Assembly (NCBI RefSeq): GCF_000821085.1 | Contig: NZ_CCXR01000001.1 | Coordinates: 3,059,001-3,123,000, forward strand | DNA: 64,000 bases | Reading direction: 5' to 3' | Origin: Bacillus sp. B-jedd | GTDB taxonomy: Bacteria > Bacillota > Bacilli > Bacillales > Cytobacillaceae | Part shown: positions 52,227 through 59,913 of the stretch, in pieces | Layout: every line of letters begins with the position of its first letter | How positions within the stretch are numbered: the stretch's first letter is position 1 | Position numbers and translations under genes: made by a program | The notes under the pieces: generated by a model | Database searches by the model: none | Told to the model about the DNA's origin: nothing | Seen by the model: only the letters and a program-made list of their open reading frames with translations

Positions 52227-53092
52227 CCGAAAGCTCCTTTCAGCTCTATCAGTAAGGGAAACGCCAAGAAAATTAAAAAGGATAGAAGAATGCCAAGTTC
52301 TTGTCCCTGCAGTGAATACTCCTCCATCACCGGGTAAACAGTAAGCTCGCCCCATCCATTTATCCGACCATAAATGGCATATAGAAAAGCTGGCGTCAAG
52401 AGGCCCAGCGAGAGCAAATCCAATTTTCCGAACCTGAAATGATGGTAAGCGGAACGTCTTCCGCTCCCATATCCCCGGGCTTTCATGGAGTCGGCGGTCT
52501 GGATGGCTTCTTCCAGTGAAAAAACAAGCAGGGTCTGAATGTATAACATGCCGTTTTTCGCGCGCTCTCTTAACCTTCCAGAACCAGCTGAAATTCCTTT
52601 GCTGGCCTGCACAGCGGCGATTTCTCCGAGGCGGATGCGCATGAGTGGAATGAATCTTAACGTCAGCATGAGCAGGACGGCAAATTGCGGCATGATTTTT
52701 GCAAATAGGAACAGCAGCTTGTTTGGCGTCATGATTTCATTGTAGGAGACAAACAAGGCGATAATGCCGGTAATCGACAACGCCGACATCCCGCCTAGCG
52801 TCACAGCCTCCAATGTGACCCGATGCTCCCCAATTTCAAAAAGGACGTTCCTTCCCCTTTCATTAAAAAGGGGATTTACGATAAGAATCAATAGACCGCT
52901 CGACACCATGAAAAAAAACCATCGCCGCAGCCCCCTGAATCGATCTTGAGAAAAATTCACGAACAGGACAAATGCAAACCCTGCCAAAAGAAAGGCCGGA
53001 TGCTGAAAAAGGATTAGCATCGTAACCGCTCCTGCGTAGTAACAGAAAGCGGTCAACGGATGCAGCTTGTCCATTTGGATATCAGTCTTCAA
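52208..53092 (-). CDS. ecfT: ECF transporter transmembrane protein EcfT
   Basis: Protein of 294 residues with five to six helices and the coupling segments with small-Ala-Arg-Gly motifs: AAVQASKGI and ADSMKARGYGSGRRSAYH, which contact the ATPase. It links the ATPase to the S component. TTG at 53092 overlaps the lipoprotein stop by 11 bp; an in-frame ATG at 53074 is also possible. Confidence 0.88.
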   Translation of the reverse strand: MKTDIQMDKLHPLTAFCYYAGAVTMLILFQHPAFLLAGFAFVLFVNFSQDRFRGLRRWFFFMVSSGLLILIVNPLFNERGRNVLFEIGEHRVTLEAVTLGGMSALSITGIIALFVSYNEIMTPNKLLFLFAKIMPQFAVLLMLTLRFIPLMRIRLGEIAAVQASKGISAGSGRLRERAKNGMLYIQTLLVFSLEEAIQTADSMKARGYGSGRRSAYHHFRFGKLDLLSLGLLTPAFLYAIYGRINGWGELTVYPVMEEYSLQGQELGILLSFLIFLAFPLLIELKGAFGWRASK

Positions 53093-53951
53093 TATAGATC
53101 CACTCGATCCGGTCGCCTTTGGCTACTTTTACAATCCCGGCGCTTCTGTCAATGGTCACGCCGTTCTTTTTGCACGTCCAGCCGCTGTTCGCTCCGTAAT
53201 CGAATTCGTATAAGCTAAAAGGGTTGCCTTGAAAGTCTTTTTCCGACTCCATTCCCTCCACATATAATGTTGAAGCTGAGCCTGTCTTTGCCACATAAAT
53301 ACCTTTTTGACTTGTCCCTCTATGAAGAAGATCAAAAACCGTGTCGCCTTCTTTCACCTCAATGGCAGTCGCACTGAGGATTGACCCAACAGCTGTAGGC
53401 CCTTTAATAGAAATGGTTGCTGTGGCGGCAGGCGCTGGCTTAGCAGCAGGCTTAGGGGCGGGTTTAGGAGCAGGCTGGCTGGTATTTTTCGTGTCCGCCG
53501 TTCCTGTACCGCTTGAAGTTGTTGGCGCCGATGAGCCGGCGGTTCCCCCTGTTTTTCCCGTGCCTCCGCTTGATGGGCTGTTTAAAGTTCCGCTTCCGGA
53601 TGAAGGTGCACTTTGGTTAGCGGAAGAATTTTTGGAAGCCGCTTCCTTATCCGGAGCTACGGAAGAATTGTCTCCTGAAGTGGAAGCTTTTTCTTTATTG
53701 GCAGTTACATCCTCAGACGCTTCATTTGTAACCGGAGTATCCAGGGCAGGCGCTTCTTCTCCCTTACCAGCATCAGACTCCCCGCCATCTGTATTTTTAT
53801 CCGCACCATTCTTATCGTTCAAGGCAATATCGGGCTTCGCCTCTTTTGCCGGATTTTGTTTTGTTTCAGGAGCTGTTCCGCAGCCTGTCAGCGCAAACGC
53901 TGCCAGCAATGAAAACACAAGCACCAGCCTAAATATGATTTTCCGCCTCAT
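53082..53951 (-). CDS. DUF4430 (transcobalamin-like) lipoprotein
   Basis: Protein of 289 residues. Lipobox LTGC at residues 21-24, so lipid-anchored at the outer membrane face. Residues ~30-175 are an Ala/Ser/Pro/Gly/Lys linker that spans the wall. Residues ~176-289 form a DUF4430 domain: VKEGDTVFDLLHRGT, LYEFDYGANSGWTCKKNGV, and KVAKGDRIEWIYIED at the end. The same domain is the beta-domain of transcobalamin. It is likely the membrane-side receiver that passes B12 to the ECF transporter. AGGAGG seven bases before the ATG. Confidence 0.87.
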   Translation of the reverse strand: MRRKIIFRLVLVFSLLAAFALTGCGTAPETKQNPAKEAKPDIALNDKNGADKNTDGGESDAGKGEEAPALDTPVTNEASEDVTANKEKASTSGDNSSVAPDKEAASKNSSANQSAPSSGSGTLNSPSSGGTGKTGGTAGSSAPTTSSGTGTADTKNTSQPAPKPAPKPAAKPAPAATATISIKGPTAVGSILSATAIEVKEGDTVFDLLHRGTSQKGIYVAKTGSASTLYVEGMESEKDFQGNPFSLYEFDYGANSGWTCKKNGVTIDRSAGIVKVAKGDRIEWIYIED

Positions 53952-53978
53952 TGCTTATCCTCCTGTCAAATTAAATTG

Positions 53979-55535
53979 TTAAGCCTGTTGTTTCCTTCTG
54001 ATTGCATAGATCGTTCCTCCGCCGGCAGCAGCAATCAAGCCTAAAACAATCAACGTATAGCTGTCAGTCGCAGTATCCGGAAGGCGGTGCCCTTTATTTT
54101 CAGCCTCAGCATTATCAGCTGGAGCTGCCGGCTGTTTGTCAGGAGCTGGCTGTGACGGCTGTTCAACTGGAGCAGGCTGTTTTACAGGTTCCTCCGGTTT
54201 TGGAGTCTCGGGTGCTGGAGAAGAGCCCAATTGATAAAGTGAACCTTTCCCATTCAAGAAAAGTTGATAAGCTGCCAAGCCAAGCAAGCCTTGTTCCGTT
54301 GAAAATGGATCACTGTCTGAAGCTGCACCTTGATAATAAAATCCTCCATCCGCATTTTGGTAACTTAGCAAATATTCTATTAAGCTTCCATTTTCATTCG
54401 TAAACTCTTTGCTTCTCGCATCTATTCCTAGTGCAGAGAGGGTTATGACGACTTGGGCAGCGGTCGAGCTGTTATTAATTTTGCCAGCATTGAACTCACC
54501 CTTTAAATAGTTTAAAGCTTTTTCAATTACGCTAGAAATAGTTTTATCATTTATATAAGGAGCAAGTGAAGTAAGGACCATTCCGGTTGTATCCATGTCG
54601 CTGATTTCCTTTTTTACATTCCAGTTCCATCCGCCATCAGATTTCTGATTTTCCTTAAGGTACCCTAACAATTTCTCACGGGTCCACAAAGCATCAGCGG
54701 GCACTTCGAATCCGCCTGCATCAAGAGCAAGCAACGCATATGCCACTGCATTAAGTCCCTGACTCGTTACATTTCCGTTATAGATTGATTCTATGAGATT
54801 ATAGCCTTCAACATTGGTGGGATTGCCGCCTGCTGCCAAAATTGCTATTGAATATCGTTCAGTATCTGTTATCTTTTTGAAACTACCGTTATTATCTTTT
54901 ACAATCTTTTTAAGGTTTTCCAGCTTATCTGCAGGGATATCTGTTCCTGCTTGTTTCATGACTACAGTTTCCCAGTCACTGACCCCATCTTTTTTAGAAT
55001 AAGTGATTGCTTTATCGAGCGCTTCCTTCACCTGGTCCTTTGTTAAGGGTTTCTGAACGACTGGTTTGGCATGTTCGACAGGGGGTTCATACTCATCCGG
55101 AGTGGTTACATTCCAATCGACATAATGGAATGTAACTTTATCTCCTGGGTGGAGTTCAAAAGTTTCTGATCCTTTAGATGAGAATTTCCCGTTTACATAA
55201 AATGCCCAAAAGTGTTCGTTTAGGATTTCTGAACCTTTAATTGCATCGAGCGACTTTCCCCATTCCGTATCTGATAAGTCCACTTGCCCTTCCGTAGCTT
55301 TTATAAGTGCTTCCATTGCCGTTTTTGTTTCTTCTCCAAGCGATACTGCCTCATTTACAAGTACAGTCCCATCGGCATAAACAGCCATGACTGAGGCTGC
55401 ATTGTCAACAGCTGCCTCCGCTTTTTGCCCGAACCCGCCGGCAAAAAGAGCGAATACAAGCATGAATGCCATCAAAAATTTTATGTTCCGGTTGCTAGCC
55501 ATTTCTACTTCTCTCCCTAATAAGTTTTTAAGCAT
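53979..55535 (-). CDS. Wall-anchored transcobalamin-like protein (DUF4430 + alpha/alpha barrel)
   Basis: Protein of 518 residues. Signal peptide ending AEA near residue 41; DUF4430 domain ~55-142 (EHFWAFYVNGKFSS, FELHPGDKVTFHYVDW); then an alpha/alpha-barrel region ~165-435 with prenyltransferase/terpene-cyclase repeats (QKSDGGWNW at 297, QNADGGFYY at 393); a Pro/Ala/Glu linker; sorting signal LPDTA at 485 with membrane helix and RRKQQA tail. Intrinsic factor and transcobalamin have the same two folds, in the opposite order. It starts behind AGGAGG directly after a B12 riboswitch. Confidence 0.85.
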   Translation of the reverse strand: MLKNLLGREVEMASNRNIKFLMAFMLVFALFAGGFGQKAEAAVDNAASVMAVYADGTVLVNEAVSLGEETKTAMEALIKATEGQVDLSDTEWGKSLDAIKGSEILNEHFWAFYVNGKFSSKGSETFELHPGDKVTFHYVDWNVTTPDEYEPPVEHAKPVVQKPLTKDQVKEALDKAITYSKKDGVSDWETVVMKQAGTDIPADKLENLKKIVKDNNGSFKKITDTERYSIAILAAGGNPTNVEGYNLIESIYNGNVTSQGLNAVAYALLALDAGGFEVPADALWTREKLLGYLKENQKSDGGWNWNVKKEISDMDTTGMVLTSLAPYINDKTISSVIEKALNYLKGEFNAGKINNSSTAAQVVITLSALGIDARSKEFTNENGSLIEYLLSYQNADGGFYYQGAASDSDPFSTEQGLLGLAAYQLFLNGKGSLYQLGSSPAPETPKPEEPVKQPAPVEQPSQPAPDKQPAAPADNAEAENKGHRLPDTATDSYTLIVLGLIAAAGGGTIYAIRRKQQA

Positions 55536-55561
55536 AAAAAAATCCTCCTGTTTAAGGAGGA
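55533..55561 (-). promoter_or_regulatory. Shine-Dalgarno-masking hairpin after the B12 riboswitch
   Basis: Minus strand TCCTCCT-taaac-AGGAGGA, then ATTTTTTT and the start ATG. The AGGAGG ribosome site of the transcobalamin-like gene is one arm of the stem, and the T-run makes it terminator-like as well, so the hairpin can block both steps. Confidence 0.75.
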
Positions 55562-55639
55562 GGTTTGTCGTTAAGAAGGCAAGAAAGAAAGGCCTGTCTT
55601 AACACCCTCCTATCCGCGTAGGCAAAATGGTGCGTGTAA

Positions 55640-55802
55640 AACAGGCAGGTCTCCTGGCTAATGGTCATCGCTCCCTACGCCTTCCCGCCCGAAGTGGGCA
55701 GTGGCTTATAATAGGTTGCTCGCATTTACAGTGGCGGGACCGCGTTGGATTTTCACCAAACTTCCCTTTTAAGCTGACAATATGAAACTATCAGCACCTG
55801 TT
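55640..55802 (-). promoter_or_regulatory. Cobalamin (B12) riboswitch
   Basis: The minus strand reads AAGGGAAGTTTGGTGAAAAT, CCAACGCGGTCCCGCCACTG, a GCCCACTTCGGGCGGG arm, GCGTAGGGAGCGATGACC and the B12 box TAGCCAGGAGACCTGCCTGT (55641-55660): all conserved cores of the adenosylcobalamin riboswitch in order. A GCCTGTTTTACAC / GTGTTAAGACAGGC pairing downstream is the probable expression platform. It controls the ECF B12 operon by repression in high B12. Confidence 0.95.
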
Positions 55803-55921
55803 TAAATAGAGTATTTTTTATGTCTATCTCATTATATATATATCGTTGATTTTTGTATAGGGCGAAAAAAGTCGTGCAATCCTGAATTTGATTGGGTTTG
55901 CCTATTTTGCAGGAAGTCACG

Positions 55922-57130
55922 TTATTCGGGCAGGCGTTTCTGTAATGCTTCCTTTCGCAAAAGAACGAGATAATACAGGATTGAAATAAATATGGAGATT
56001 GCCGACGCCTTATAAATGCTCCCATAGCCAAATATATGGCCGATTTGCCCGAAGAGGAGCGCGCCCGCTCCAACGCCTAAATCAAAGAACGAGAAAAACG
56101 TCGCGTTCGCCATCCCTCTTCTATTTCGGGGTGATTTTTCAAGCGCCCAAGCCTGGAGTCCTGGCTGAACTGTCCCAAAACCGAACCCATATAAAGCTGC
56201 CGCAATGTATAAAACGGCTGTATTCGGGAGCCAGGCCAGCAGGATCATAGCTGCCAACACAAACAACGCACCTGGAATGAAGACAGCCCTATGGCCTTTT
56301 CTGTCATAAAGCTGCCCGGCAAATGCTCTTGTCAGCATAAGTGCCAGAGCGTAAATCAGGAAATACCACTGAATCCCGACAATTCCTTTTTGAGCGGTAT
56401 ATAACGGCAGGAATGATGCGATCCCCCCGAATGTTACGGTCATAAAAAAGAGAAGGATCGACGGCTGCACTGCGGTTTTTTCGTAAAAGTCCCACTTCAC
56501 CGCCACTGTCTTTTGAGATTTCTCCACCTTTTTGTAACGAATCATGGACGCCAGTAATAGGGAGCCCAATCCAAGCGCGGCGCAAAGCAAGAAAAGGTTT
56601 TGGAATGTCAGCAGGCCTGCCAAAATTAATCCAAGTGACGGGCCGGCAGCGAGAGCGATATTGCCCGACAGCCCGTAATAGCCCATTCCCTCGCCCCTTC
56701 TTTCGGCGGGTATCAGGTCTGTTGCAATCGTTCCCGATGCTGTTGTCGAAAAACCCCAGCCAAGGCCCTGGACAAATCTCATCAAAAATAAGAAGGCCAT
56801 TCCGCCAGCAAAACCAAACGAACCTACGGACAGAACGAAAATGGCGAGCCCGATTAAAAACACAAACTTTCTGCCACGGGACTCCAGCGCCTGTCCCGCA
56901 TATGGACGGATAAGCAGCGCCGAAAACGTGAATGCCCCGACGACATATCCTATCATCTGATCATTCCCGCCAAGATGTTCAACAAAAAGCGGAATGGTCG
57001 GCAGTGTCATTTGAAATCCAAGAAAGATGAAGAAGTTGGCAAAGCAGATTAGAATAAAATCGCGCGTCCAGATTCTCCTGGTCTGTCCTGCTTCCATGCC
57101 AGTACCTTTTTGGGCTTGTCCAATTTCCAT
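55922..57130 (-). CDS. Major facilitator superfamily transporter
   Basis: Protein of 402 residues with 12 helices. The MFS loop 2-3 signature appears as IRPYAGQALESRGRKFV and the loop 8-9 version as TRAFAGQLYDRKGHRAVF; GFSTTASGTIATDLIPAERRGEGMGYYG is typical of the YfmO/Bcr-like multidrug and sugar-efflux group. Substrate unknown. Weak GGGGC ribosome site. It lies upstream of the riboswitch on the same strand with a ~120-bp gap; it ends before the riboswitch starts and is not part of that operon. Confidence 0.9.
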   Translation of the reverse strand: MEIGQAQKGTGMEAGQTRRIWTRDFILICFANFFIFLGFQMTLPTIPLFVEHLGGNDQMIGYVVGAFTFSALLIRPYAGQALESRGRKFVFLIGLAIFVLSVGSFGFAGGMAFLFLMRFVQGLGWGFSTTASGTIATDLIPAERRGEGMGYYGLSGNIALAAGPSLGLILAGLLTFQNLFLLCAALGLGSLLLASMIRYKKVEKSQKTVAVKWDFYEKTAVQPSILLFFMTVTFGGIASFLPLYTAQKGIVGIQWYFLIYALALMLTRAFAGQLYDRKGHRAVFIPGALFVLAAMILLAWLPNTAVLYIAAALYGFGFGTVQPGLQAWALEKSPRNRRGMANATFFSFFDLGVGAGALLFGQIGHIFGYGSIYKASAISIFISILYYLVLLRKEALQKRLPE

Positions 57131-57274
57131 GTCAGGAGCCCCTTTCTTTATGTATAATTAGTTTATGACATTTTTTTGACGTACTTATCTTACCTTATTT
57201 AACCTTACCAACTGAATGTAATATTTCAATAAAAAGGATTAAAATTTCATTTACACATATGGAGGAAGAAAACG

Positions 57275-57505
57275 ATGTATCTCACAATTAAAGAAACGGC
57301 TGAATATCTTTCCTTGCCGGAATCTCATATTAAAGTCTTGATTGGCCAGAAGAGAATCCGGGCCGTTTTTGACGGAGAACAATATCTTATCAACAGGGAA
57401 CAATTCAACAACCATTTTGACCATGTTGAACAGGTGAAAAGGATGATTGAAGAATGGAGGAACGAACCAATTCCAGAAGATCCTGATATTAAAGACGAAG
57501 ATTGA
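57275..57505 (+). CDS. Excisionase-type helix-turn-helix protein
   Basis: Protein of 76 residues with a MerR/excisionase-like DNA-binding motif: LTIKETAEYLSLPESHIKVLIGQKRIRAVFDGEQYLINREQFNNHF. The tail is acidic (EPIPEDPDIKDED). No integrase or phage gene is nearby, so it is more likely a small regulator. GGAGGAA fits the ATG. It lies 99 bp before cotD. Confidence 0.8.
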   Translation: MYLTIKETAEYLSLPESHIKVLIGQKRIRAVFDGEQYLINREQFNNHFDHVEQVKRMIEEWRNEPIPEDPDIKDED

Positions 57506-57558
57506 TAGACCGCCTCAAAAAATAGGTACTTGCCTCAGTACAAGAGCTCAGCTCCCCT

Positions 57559-57567
57559 CATACCTTA
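57559..57567 (+). promoter_or_regulatory. Sigma-K-like -10 of cotD
   Basis: CATACCTTA matches the sigma-K -10 consensus CATANNNTA, 37 bp before the cotD start codon; a plausible AC-containing -35 lies ~16 bp upstream. Confidence 0.5.
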
Positions 57568-57603
57568 TTAATGTAACAATATTACTGAGAGAGGGGAATT
57601 TAT

Positions 57604-58077
57604 ATGTATTGTCCGCGACCAACACAGGTATTGCCTACTATTGTCCATCCGACACAATGCTGTGTGAACCATTCATTTGAAAATGTCATCCAGCCGCATC
57701 TCCATCCTTCGCATACTACCAATGTTCACCATACTAATATTGAACATACTCATCATTTTACAAACACACAGTCTTTCGTGAATGAAGCATCCGTTACGGA
57801 TCTGGGCCCGGTACCTGGACCACCTCCCGCACCAACAGTTGCTGGTGCTTTTGCCCCAGGGCCAGGAATGGCTCCTGGAATGATGGGACCCGGAATGATG
57901 GGACCTGGAATGATGGGGCCCGGCATGATGGGACCTGGAATGATGGGACCTGGAATGATGGGACCTGCACCTGCTGTGGCAGGCGCATACGAGCCAGCAA
58001 TGATGCCAGGCACAGGTGTTGCCGGCGCATATTCCGGTATGCCGATGGGCGGCTACAAGAAAGGCTGCTGCAAATAG
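57604..58077 (+). CDS. cotD: CotD-family spore coat protein with a MMGPG repeat
   Basis: Protein of 157 residues. The N-terminal ~60 match CotD: MYCPRPTQVLPTIVHPTQCCVNHSFENVIQPHLHPSHTTNVHHTN, rich in His and Cys. A Pro/Ala segment follows, then six GMMGP-type pentapeptides encoded by an exact 15-bp tandem repeat (57877-57966), and a GYKKGCCK end. Inner-coat protein expected late in the mother cell. The Met/Gly/Pro repeat is an addition to the usual short CotD. Confidence 0.88.
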   Translation: MYCPRPTQVLPTIVHPTQCCVNHSFENVIQPHLHPSHTTNVHHTNIEHTHHFTNTQSFVNEASVTDLGPVPGPPPAPTVAGAFAPGPGMAPGMMGPGMMGPGMMGPGMMGPGMMGPGMMGPAPAVAGAYEPAMMPGTGVAGAYSGMPMGGYKKGCCK

Positions 58078-58089
58078 GCAGGAGCCAAT

Positions 58090-58114
58090 AGGGCAGGACT
58101 ACCTGCCCTTTTTA
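58090..58114 (+). terminator. Terminator of cotD
   Basis: AGGGCAGG-acta-CCTGCCCT then TTTTAT. Confidence 0.8.
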
Positions 58115-58234
58115 TTTCGGAATCATTATTAAGTGTTTTTATTTTGCACGTGGGGCTCACCATGGTGCCTTAGCCTGTCTTCGGTTTATTTTTCCTGTAG
58201 AGGGGGAATATGGACGACATAAGGAGACTGGGCT

Positions 58235-58474
58235 ATGAAATTCTCAATCTACAAAGCTTCATCATACAGCGGCTCCCTTATATTATTTGGAACTATCAAT
58301 GCTTCCTGCCAGGAAGTGGCCGCCGATTTGTTTTATAAACTAATTCGCCGCAGTAAAAGAGCGAAGAATGGCGATGTCTTCCTGATTGTCCCAATGGGAA
58401 AAACGACTTCCATTGACAGCCTAATGGAGGACGGAACCCCCTTTCACATCGTACAATATCGTGAAATCGAGTAA
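58235..58474 (+). CDS. Small protein of unknown function
   Basis: Protein of 79 residues (MKFSIYKASSYSGSLILFG... GDVFLIVPMGKTTSIDSLM...). No membrane segment or known motif was seen; a short alpha/beta domain is likely. AAGGAG lies 9 bases before the ATG and a terminator follows, so it seems a real single-gene unit. Confidence 0.6.
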   Translation: MKFSIYKASSYSGSLILFGTINASCQEVAADLFYKLIRRSKRAKNGDVFLIVPMGKTTSIDSLMEDGTPFHIVQYREIE

Positions 58475-58503
58475 ATCCCATCCAACTAGCGGATGGGATT
58501 TTA
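58474..58503. terminator. Bidirectional terminator before fdhD
   Basis: AATCCCATCC-aactagc-GGATGGGATT then TTAG; lies between convergent genes. Confidence 0.75.
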
Positions 58504-58539
58504 GTTTTTCGTATGCGGCTATTCTTATGGCTGGCCTTC

Positions 58540-59331
58540 TTAAGATATAATCCTTTCTGGATGTGTATATACATTCATCGTTCCATTTCGGATGAAGCCT
58601 ATCGCCGTAATACCGAGTTCCTCTGCCAGCTTGAGCGCTAGTTCCGTCGGGGCCGATTTTGACAAAACGACCGGACAGCCGATTTTGGCTACTTTCAGGA
58701 GGATTTCAGAGGATATCCTACCGCTGAAGACGATGACTTTGTCATTGATGGGAATATCGTTCATCAGGCAGTGACCATAGATTTTATCGAGGGCATTATG
58801 CCGGCCGATGTCCATTCTGCTCAGGACCGTCCCGTCCACACAGCAAAGAGCTGCATTGTGGACGCCACCGGTATTATGGAATACTTCGGCGGAATCCTGC
58901 ATTTCCTTCATCAGCCGGAAGCAGTCGCTTACTGAGATGGTGACATGGGTGTCATGTACATTCTTCGCCGTCAGGGCGTCATTGGCAAAAACAAAGCCTT
59001 GCCTGCTGGCCCCACAGCACGAGGTAAGATACCGCTTTCCTTGTAGGGTGCGGGAAAATGGGTTGTGTTTTCGGGTTTTGACATGGATGAATCCCTCATT
59101 TTCCTGAATCCAGATATCCTCTATATCCTCAAATTTACGGATGATTCCCTCAGACGCTAGGTAGCCGACGGCCATTTCCTCAATATAGCTCGGACTGCAG
59201 ACCATGGTGACGAATTCTTCGCCATCAACTTTAATGGTAGCCGTATATTCTGTGACAATTGTATCTTCAAGAATCACCGGCCCGTCTTCAGCGAAACGGA
59301 TGATTTCTCTTTTTACTTCTACTGGTTCCAT
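58540..59331 (-). CDS. fdhD: Formate dehydrogenase sulfurtransferase FdhD
   Basis: Protein of 263 residues. The catalytic Cys pair is in RYLTSCCGASRQG (near residue 120); VFHNTGGVHNAALC, DIGRHNALDKIYG and FSGRISSEILLKVAKIGCPVVLSKSAPTELA are family signatures. FdhD moves sulfur to the molybdenum cofactor of formate dehydrogenase. It lies 39 bp after the DUF1641 gene, closing the fdh operon. Confidence 0.95.
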   Translation of the reverse strand: MEPVEVKREIIRFAEDGPVILEDTIVTEYTATIKVDGEEFVTMVCSPSYIEEMAVGYLASEGIIRKFEDIEDIWIQENEGFIHVKTRKHNPFSRTLQGKRYLTSCCGASRQGFVFANDALTAKNVHDTHVTISVSDCFRLMKEMQDSAEVFHNTGGVHNAALCCVDGTVLSRMDIGRHNALDKIYGHCLMNDIPINDKVIVFSGRISSEILLKVAKIGCPVVLSKSAPTELALKLAEELGITAIGFIRNGTMNVYTHPERIIS

Positions 59332-59370
59332 GATCGCCGACTCCTCTCTCTGAATGATTAGTCAGGGGGC

Positions 59371-59913
59371 TCAGCCACTATGGTGCGGGACTTTGTGAAG
59401 CGCCTGGTCCTCGGGCAATTGGGTATTCCTCTCAAGATGTTGCGTATCCTCGCCCATTCCTTTCAGAAATTCAAAAAGAAGGCCGATTGCATTGTTGACT
59501 TCTGGATCTTTCAAGGAACGGAAAATGTCAAAGTAGCCGATTTCCTCCTGATTATCACGGTATTCCGCCACCCTAGCAATCCCGGAATTCAATTTGAGGA
59601 GGAGCGGTTCAAGCTGCCGGACATTCAATGTGCCCAGCACCCCGACCATCAAGAGCATGTTTTTTATCGTATTCGTTGCTTCTGGCTTATCCGCGGCTTT
59701 GACGAGCACATTCAACACATGGTCGCCCTGCCCGAAGAGGGCCGAGGCGAGGCTGAGAACCCCCCGCTCCTTCATATGGCCGAGCACATCAAGAGTTTCT
59801 AAAATGGCATCTTTGTTTTTAAGCAACGCCTCCTCGACCTCATCAAGGTCTTGGCGCCGTTTTTGCTCTTCAGTCAATTCAATCCTTTTAATTTGCTTAA
59901 TTGCCTTAGCCAT
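59371..59913 (-). CDS. DUF1641-family formate dehydrogenase-associated protein (YrhD-like)
   Basis: Protein of 180 residues with the DUF1641 core ([54 protein letters not shown] and [28 protein letters not shown]). It begins inside the end of the formate dehydrogenase gene (8-bp overlap), as yrhD follows yrhE in B. subtilis. The role is unknown; the constant pairing suggests a subunit or assembly factor. Confidence 0.87.
   Translation of the reverse strand: MAKAIKQIKRIELTEEQKRRQDLDEVEEALLKNKDAILETLDVLGHMKERGVLSLASALFGQGDHVLNVLVKAADKPEATNTIKNMLLMVGVLGTLNVRQLEPLLLKLNSGIARVAEYRDNQEEIGYFDIFRSLKDPEVNNAIGLLFEFLKGMGEDTQHLERNTQLPEDQALHKVPHHSG

Noticed and set aside
55753..56073. A 106-codon minus-strand frame over the B12 riboswitch
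   Set aside because: The conserved riboswitch explains the sequence, and the frame overlaps the end of the MFS gene.
57275..57505. Excisionase-like protein as a sign of a mobile element or att site
   Set aside because: No integrase, phage genes, direct repeats or tRNA-edge duplication nearby; more likely a small regulator.
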